From: Dehalococcoidia bacterium
Lineage (GTDB): Bacteria; Chloroflexota; Dehalococcoidia; Dehalococcoidales; W693
Length of the DNA: 9,618 nucleotides
Assembly: GCA_030627335.1 (NCBI GenBank)
Contig: DAOUSH010000009.1
Location: 1 to 9,618 of the forward strand
Direction of reading: 5' to 3'
Positions 6,284-9,618 of this stretch are shown one piece after another. The translations under genes were made by a program, and so were the position numbers. Each line of letters begins with the position of its first letter. Positions within the stretch are counted from its first letter, which is position 1. A model generated the notes under the pieces. That model was not told the DNA's origin, did no database searches, and saw only the letters and a list, made by a program, of their open reading frames with translations.

Positions 6284-7050
6284 TAGCTTACCTCCCGGCA
6301 GATTCTTTCTATGCCTGTTGCCATCCCCGTTGCCTTGTCCACATCAACCAGTATGGCATTGAACGTAACACTACCTTTGCCCACGGTTAAGCGGTTGGGT
6401 ATCATAGTCATAAAGCGCTCGAGAACGGAATCTATGTCATCGCCGATAATAGAGTTGTCCGGCCCGGTCATGCCGATATCGGTAACATAGGCAGTGCCCT
6501 TGGGCAGTAACTGGCTGTCGATAGTGCCGACATGGGTGTGGGTGCCGAGCACGGCACTGACCCGCCCGTCCAGATATCTTCCCAGCGCCACCTTTTCCGA
6601 TGTCGCTTCGGCGTGAAAATCGATGATAATAATCTTAAGCTCCTTGGTGAGTTTGTCGAGAAGTTCATCCATTGCCCGGAAGGGGCAGTCGAAGTTGCCG
6701 ATAAACGTTCTGCCTATAAGATTAACCACCACGATATTTTTAAGCATAAGATAGCCCCGTCCGGGCACGCCCGGGGGGTAGTTCAGCGGGCGCAGAACGG
6801 GCATTTTGCTGTCCAGGCAGGGAATAATATCCTTCTGTGCCCATATATGATTGCCGGAGGTTATAACATCGACACCGGCTTCGAGCAACTCCTCGGCTGT
6901 GTCCGGGGTCAGCCCGATGCCACCGGCGACGTTTTCCCCGTTGGCGATGACAAAGTCTATGCTACGCTGTTTTTTCAAGCCCGGCAAAAGCTCTTTTACC
7001 GCCTGCCTGCCGGGCTTGCCGATTATGTCTCCGATTGCCAGTACTAACAT
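6283..7050 (-). CDS. ymdB: YmdB-family metallophosphoesterase (cyclic nucleotide phosphodiesterase)
   Basis: A 255-aa protein, the normal length for the TIGR00282/YmdB family. Metal ligands are Asp8 (IGDIIGKPG), Glu39-Asn40 (IANGEN), Asn67-His68 (SGNH), His146 (DFHAEATSEK), and His171 with His173 (GTHTHVGT). The family signatures DCPFRAMDELL (121-131), GRYLDGRVSAV (157-167) and PKGTAYVTDIGMTGP (183-197) are all present. Bacillus YmdB hydrolyses 2',3'-cyclic nucleotides and influences RNase Y-dependent mRNA decay and biofilm development. The gene lies directly downstream of rny, as in Firmicutes. The start at ATG 7050 is forced: the preceding in-frame codon is TAG, and Asp8 lies just inside. 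There is no ribosome binding site in the preceding 20 nt; see the element at 7051-7113. Confidence 0.93.
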   Translation of the reverse strand: MLVLAIGDIIGKPGRQAVKELLPGLKKQRSIDFVIANGENVAGGIGLTPDTAEELLEAGVDVITSGNHIWAQKDIIPCLDSKMPVLRPLNYPPGVPGRGYLMLKNIVVVNLIGRTFIGNFDCPFRAMDELLDKLTKELKIIIIDFHAEATSEKVALGRYLDGRVSAVLGTHTHVGTIDSQLLPKGTAYVTDIGMTGPDNSIIGDDIDSVLERFMTMIPNRLTVGKGSVTFNAILVDVDKATGMATGIERICREVS

Positions 7051-7113
7051 CTATTGCTTAACAAGGGGCTAGCTATCGAAAGGTCTTACTCTTGCCCCTT
7101 GTTGCCACCTCCT
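7051..7113 (-). promoter_or_regulatory. distant Shine-Dalgarno plus bridging hairpin upstream of ymdB
   Basis: The minus strand reads AGGAGGTG at 7113-7106, an 8/8 match to the anti-Shine-Dalgarno sequence, overlapping the TAG stop of rny. No usable start codon lies 4-12 nt after it. The next gene starts at 7050, 55 nt away, with no ribosome binding site near it. Between them, AACAAGGGGC (7103-7094) pairs perfectly with GCCCCTTGTT (7069-7060), leaving a 24-nt loop. Folding removes 44 nt and leaves 2 nt plus 9 nt (AAGCAATAG) between the Shine-Dalgarno and the ATG. No U-run follows the stem, so it is not a typical terminator. A similar hairpin-assisted arrangement is known from phage T4 messages. 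Confidence 0.55.
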
Positions 7114-8659
7114 ACTTAGCATAATCTATGGCTCTGGTCTCCCGGAGCACGATAACCCTTATTTGTCCCGGATACTCCAGGCTTTCCTCTATCTTCTTGA
7201 CGATGTCTCGCGCCATCCTCATTGCCGCCAGGTCGTCGATCTCCTCCGGCTTGACCAGAATGCGGATTTCGCGGCCGGCTTGAATGGCGTAGGACTTGTC
7301 CACTCCCTTGAAGCCGTCGGCGATTTCTTCCAGCGCCCTCAGCCGCTTGAGGTAGCTCTCCAACGACTCACGCCTGGCGCCCGGCCTGGCGCTGCTGATG
7401 GCGTCAGCCGCCGAGACGATAAAGCCCCAGATGCTGGTTTCGCCGGCTTCCAGGTGGTGTTCGGCGACCCCCTTGACCACCTCAACGGACTTGTCCCACT
7501 GCTTGACCAGGTCGGCGCCGATGGCGGCATGGGTTCCCTCTACCTCACGGTCTACCGCCTTACCGATATCGTGAAGAAGCCCTGCTTTCTTAGCCAGGGC
7601 GACATTGGCTCCCAGCTCCGAGGCAATCATTCCGGCGAGGTAGGAGACCTCGATACTGTGTGCCAGAACATTCTGTCCGTAGCTGGTGCGGTACTTGAGG
7701 CGCCCCAGCAATTTCATCAGCTCCGGGTGAAGCCTGGGTATACCGACCTGTAAGGCGGCTTGCTCCCCGGTGTTGTAGATGGTGGCTTCTACTTCCTCCT
7801 TGGCTTTGGTGACCTCCTCTTCAATGCGGGCCGGGTGGATGCGGCCGTCGAGGATGAGCTTGCTCAGCGCCTGGCGGGCTATCTCCCGCCGCATCGGGTC
7901 AAAGCTGGATATAGTTACTGCTTCCGGTGTATCGTCAATAATCAGGTCGACGCCGGTGGCTTGCTCCAGCGCTCTGATGTTGCGTCCCTCGCGCCCGATA
8001 AGCCGTCCCTTCATCTCATCGCTGGGCAAGGGAACGACATTGGTGGTCGTTTCCGAGACGACCTCGGAGGCGCTGCGCTGGATGACATGGGAAAGTATAC
8101 CCCGAGCTTTTTCGCCAGCCTCGGCCGTTATCTTCGTCTCCCAATCGCGGAGGCGCCGCCCGGCTTCTTCCTGTATCTCCATCTCCATATTCTCGAATAG
8201 CCCTTTCTTGGCTTCTTCGCTGGACATACCGGCAATCAGCTCCAGTTTTTTTAGCTGCTCCTCTTTAGCCTCCGTCAGGTTGGTCCGGATTGACTCCAGC
8301 TCCTTTTCTTTATTGGTGAGGTTGCGCTCCCGTTGCCCCACATCTTCCAGCTTGTGCTCCAGGGTGGCTTCCTTCTGGGTCAGGCGGTTTTCCTGACGCT
8401 GCAGTTCGGCACGCCGCTCTTTGTGCTCGGCGTCGGTGGTTGCCTTTAGCTTGCCGGCTTCATTTTTCGTCTCGTTGAGAACGTCTTTGGCTTCGACCCT
8501 GGCTTCAGCCACTATCTTAGCCGCTTTTCTCTGGGCGATACGAATCTGGCGGTTAGCCATCATCCCCCGTGATAAAAAGGCTGCCATACCACCGAAGATA
8601 ACCCCGATGATGAAACTGAAAAGTATAGCTAATATCTCTGGTAATCCAAGACCTTCCAT
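7112..8659 (-). CDS. rny: ribonuclease Y (endoribonuclease, KH and HD domains)
   Basis: A 515-aa RNase Y, matching the usual length of about 520. Domains in order: one N-terminal membrane anchor (about 6-29); a long charged coiled coil rich in Glu, Lys and Arg (about 35-190); a KH RNA-binding domain with the GREG loop ([12 protein letters not shown], 218-229); an HD hydrolase domain with His334, the His363-Asp364 pair in LLHDIGKA, His401-His402 and Asp418; and the family C-terminal segment ending [12 protein letters not shown]. RNase Y is membrane-bound and makes the initiating cuts in bulk mRNA decay and operon processing. A GGGGGGAG run lies 2 nt upstream of ATG 8659, with the AGGGG part at about 8 nt. 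Its stop codon overlaps the Shine-Dalgarno of the next gene's leader. Confidence 0.96.
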   Translation of the reverse strand: MEGLGLPEILAILFSFIIGVIFGGMAAFLSRGMMANRQIRIAQRKAAKIVAEARVEAKDVLNETKNEAGKLKATTDAEHKERRAELQRQENRLTQKEATLEHKLEDVGQRERNLTNKEKELESIRTNLTEAKEEQLKKLELIAGMSSEEAKKGLFENMEMEIQEEAGRRLRDWETKITAEAGEKARGILSHVIQRSASEVVSETTTNVVPLPSDEMKGRLIGREGRNIRALEQATGVDLIIDDTPEAVTISSFDPMRREIARQALSKLILDGRIHPARIEEEVTKAKEEVEATIYNTGEQAALQVGIPRLHPELMKLLGRLKYRTSYGQNVLAHSIEVSYLAGMIASELGANVALAKKAGLLHDIGKAVDREVEGTHAAIGADLVKQWDKSVEVVKGVAEHHLEAGETSIWGFIVSAADAISSARPGARRESLESYLKRLRALEEIADGFKGVDKSYAIQAGREIRILVKPEEIDDLAAMRMARDIVKKIEESLEYPGQIRVIVLRETRAIDYAK

Positions 8660-8710
8660 ATCTCCCCCCTTCTTTTAGTTTATTTTTCTCAGGGGTGCTC
8701 CCGGTAACTA

Positions 8711-8740
8711 ATACTACTTACTTTGTTGATTTAGTGTCAA
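8711..8740 (-). promoter_or_regulatory. probable sigma-A promoter of rny
   Basis: In the gap between recX and rny the minus strand has a perfect TTGACA (8740-8735) and TAGTAT (8716-8711) with an 18-bp spacer. The -10 matches 4 of 6 consensus bases. A transcript starting near 8704 would have a leader of about 45 nt. This would let rny and the genes below it be transcribed separately from recA-recX. An imperfect inverted repeat, GTAACTA (8704-8710) and TACTTAC (8715-8721), overlaps the -10. Confidence 0.5.
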
Positions 8741-8752
8741 GGCAAAAGCTAC

Positions 8753-9382
8753 CTAGGCAACCCCTCTTTCCTGCCATAGCTGTTCGATGGTTTTTATTAT
8801 TATTCCGTAGCCGAAACCACGGCGCTTCAGGTGATCCCCCAGCCGGCAGCGAAAGCTCTGGTAGTCGCATTGTGTTAAGCCGCGGGCTTTAATTGTCGCT
8901 ACGCTATATGCGTTCTCGATGTCATCGATGGTACTCACTACCTGCTCTATAATCTCGTCGGGCACCCTTTTTTGCTTCAGCTCCAGCCTGGTCAGCCACT
9001 GGCTGCGCGGGCTGAAAGATTGGCGGTTGTCCCTCCAGAACCTGGCGAAATTGCCGTCATTTATCAGGTTTTGCTCTTTCAGCCGGGATAATGCCTCTTT
9101 GATACTGTTGTTATCGAAACCGCGCTGGTACAGGCGTTGCCTGATCTCGTACTCACTGCGGGGCCGGTAGCCGAGGGATTTCAAAGCGGCGTCGTAACAG
9201 CTTTGCTGGCAGTTGGTTTTAACAAGCGCTTCTATCCGGCTGGCGGATAGCTCCTGCCCTACCTTGAGCCCTTCTTTTAGCGCCACCTCGGGCTCGAGGT
9301 TAAGGGCCAGCTTGCCGTCAAGCGATACGTTGGCCTTTTTATTACGCCCCTTACCCAGGCGCAGGGAGGTAATTATGGCCAC
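8753..9382 (-). CDS. recX: RecX, modulator of RecA
   Basis: A 209-aa RecX-family protein that binds RecA filaments and limits or tunes strand-exchange activity. The first ~55 residues are the beta-rich extension found in many RecX proteins. The helical RecX repeats follow: ALKSLGYRPRSEYEIRQRLYQ starts at about 66, then KEALSRLKEQNLINDGNFA (95-113), then a third repeat ending near the C-terminus with GDHLKRRGFGYGIIIKTIEQL. The start is GTG at 9382, with GGGAG about 10 nt upstream; no ATG fits near the conserved N-terminus. It lies downstream of recA in the same direction, the classical order, and the 97-nt gap contains a hairpin that may lower its expression relative to recA. Confidence 0.92.
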   Translation of the reverse strand: MAIITSLRLGKGRNKKANVSLDGKLALNLEPEVALKEGLKVGQELSASRIEALVKTNCQQSCYDAALKSLGYRPRSEYEIRQRLYQRGFDNNSIKEALSRLKEQNLINDGNFARFWRDNRQSFSPRSQWLTRLELKQKRVPDEIIEQVVSTIDDIENAYSVATIKARGLTQCDYQSFRCRLGDHLKRRGFGYGIIIKTIEQLWQERGVA

Positions 9383-9409
9383 CGGTTTTTTTCTCCCTTC
9401 AAATAAATA

Positions 9410-9433
9410 GAGCTGAGGTAGTTACCCCAGCTC
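9410..9433 (-). terminator. recA-recX intergenic hairpin, weak terminator or attenuator
   Basis: Bases 9410-9419 and 9424-9433 form a 10-bp stem with a 4-nt loop. On the transcribed minus strand it reads GAGCTGGGGT-AACT-ACCTCAGCTC, with one G-U pair. The RNA then continues UAUUUAUUU, which is U-rich but interrupted by A. This resembles the leaky terminator between recA and recX in E. coli that keeps RecX low relative to RecA. A smaller stem, ACAAC (9449-9445) with GTTGT (9439-9435), precedes it on the same strand. Confidence 0.5.
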
Positions 9434-9482
9434 GACAACGCCTAGTTGTTTTATATCTATTGACCCATCTGTTTACGATGCG

Positions 9483-9618
9483 TCAATCGCTATTAGAAAC
9501 ACCATAGGTGGTGACAGTTGAGGCCCTGACCTGTTGTTCAATCTCCTGAGCAAGCTCAGGATTTTCCTTCAGGTACTTCTTGGAACTCTCTCTACCTTGC
9601 CCCAGGCGAATGTCACCA
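9483..9618 (-). CDS. recA: RecA recombinase, C-terminal 44 residues (gene continues past the window)
   Basis: The minus strand encodes GDIRLGQGRESSKKYLKENP followed by ELAQEIEQQVR and a short tail ending GVSNSD before TGA at 9485-9483. This is the conserved RecA C-terminal region (family pattern GxxRxGQGRENxxxYLxxNP followed by an EIExxIR helix). RecA forms filaments on single-stranded DNA for recombination and the SOS response. Only the last 44 codons lie in the window, so the catalytic core, promoter and any LexA site cannot be judged. The tail is short and only mildly acidic compared with E. coli RecA. Its placement directly before recX supports the call. Confidence 0.93.
   Translation of the reverse strand, partial: GDIRLGQGRESSKKYLKENPELAQEIEQQVRASTVTTYGVSNSD

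Noticed and set aside
7060..7103. Intrinsic terminator between rny and ymdB
   Set aside because: The perfect 10-bp stem has a 24-nt loop and is followed by AAGCAATAG rather than a U-run, so it does not fit a terminator. It is treated instead as part of the ymdB translation element.
7779..8396. 205-aa open frame on the + strand opposite rny
   Set aside because: It is a low-complexity Ser/Leu/Arg-rich translation antisense to a clear RNase Y gene. It is explained by the codon composition of the coiled-coil region.
1..9618. Mobile element, CRISPR array, toxin-antitoxin or phage-defence system
   Set aside because: All long frames are explained by housekeeping or metabolic families. There are no transposase, integrase, terminal inverted repeats or regularly spaced direct repeats that I can see.

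Overview
The window looks like part of a chromosome from an anaerobic bacterium, most plausibly Chloroflexota of the Dehalococcoidia type, with a Clostridia-like lineage as the alternative. This is inferred from gene content, not from a marker search. The first gene is a DRE-TIM condensing enzyme resembling the Re-citrate synthases of Dehalococcoides and Clostridium kluyveri. A membrane NarI/HdrD-type iron-sulfur oxidoreductase is present. RNase Y sits next to a YmdB phosphodiesterase, and recA-recX lies directly upstream of them. Base composition is moderately G+C-rich and even across the window. I see no insertion sequence, phage gene, CRISPR array, tRNA or rRNA.

Left part, + strand (1-2624). 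About 200 bp of AT-rich intergenic DNA carries a perfect 8+8 bp palindrome between two outward-facing promoter-like elements. A minus-strand gene probably starts at the extreme left edge, with only 7 codons visible. Rightward come the citrate/homocitrate synthase-like gene, a TrmO-type tRNA-A37 methyltransferase, and an endonuclease III-related DNA glycosylase that overlaps trmO by 19 nt. This arm converges, with a gap of only 21 nt, on the long leftward cluster.

Right part, - strand (9618 down to 2646). Seven genes run leftward: recA (3' end only), recX, rny, ymdB-like, a PHP-domain phosphoesterase, a plsY-like gene and an hdrD-like Fe-S oxidoreductase. Gaps are short (1-nt overlap to about 100 nt). 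The larger gaps hold a hairpin (recA/recX), a good promoter-like element (recX/rny) and an unusual RNA element (rny/ymdB). The group mixes recombination control (RecA/RecX), mRNA decay (RNase Y, YmdB, PHP phosphoesterase), phospholipid synthesis (PlsY-like) and electron transfer (HdrD-like).

The most unusual sequence structure is upstream of ymdB. An 8/8 Shine-Dalgarno sequence overlaps the rny stop codon but is about 55 nt from the ymdB start. The intervening RNA can fold into a perfect 10-bp stem that would bring the two together. Other points of interest are the palindromic candidate operator at the left, a glycosylase that lacks the Nth catalytic lysine, a PlsY homologue without a recognisable third motif, and a CCG domain missing one cluster cysteine. 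Most protein families here are well known, and I do not claim a wholly new multi-gene system.
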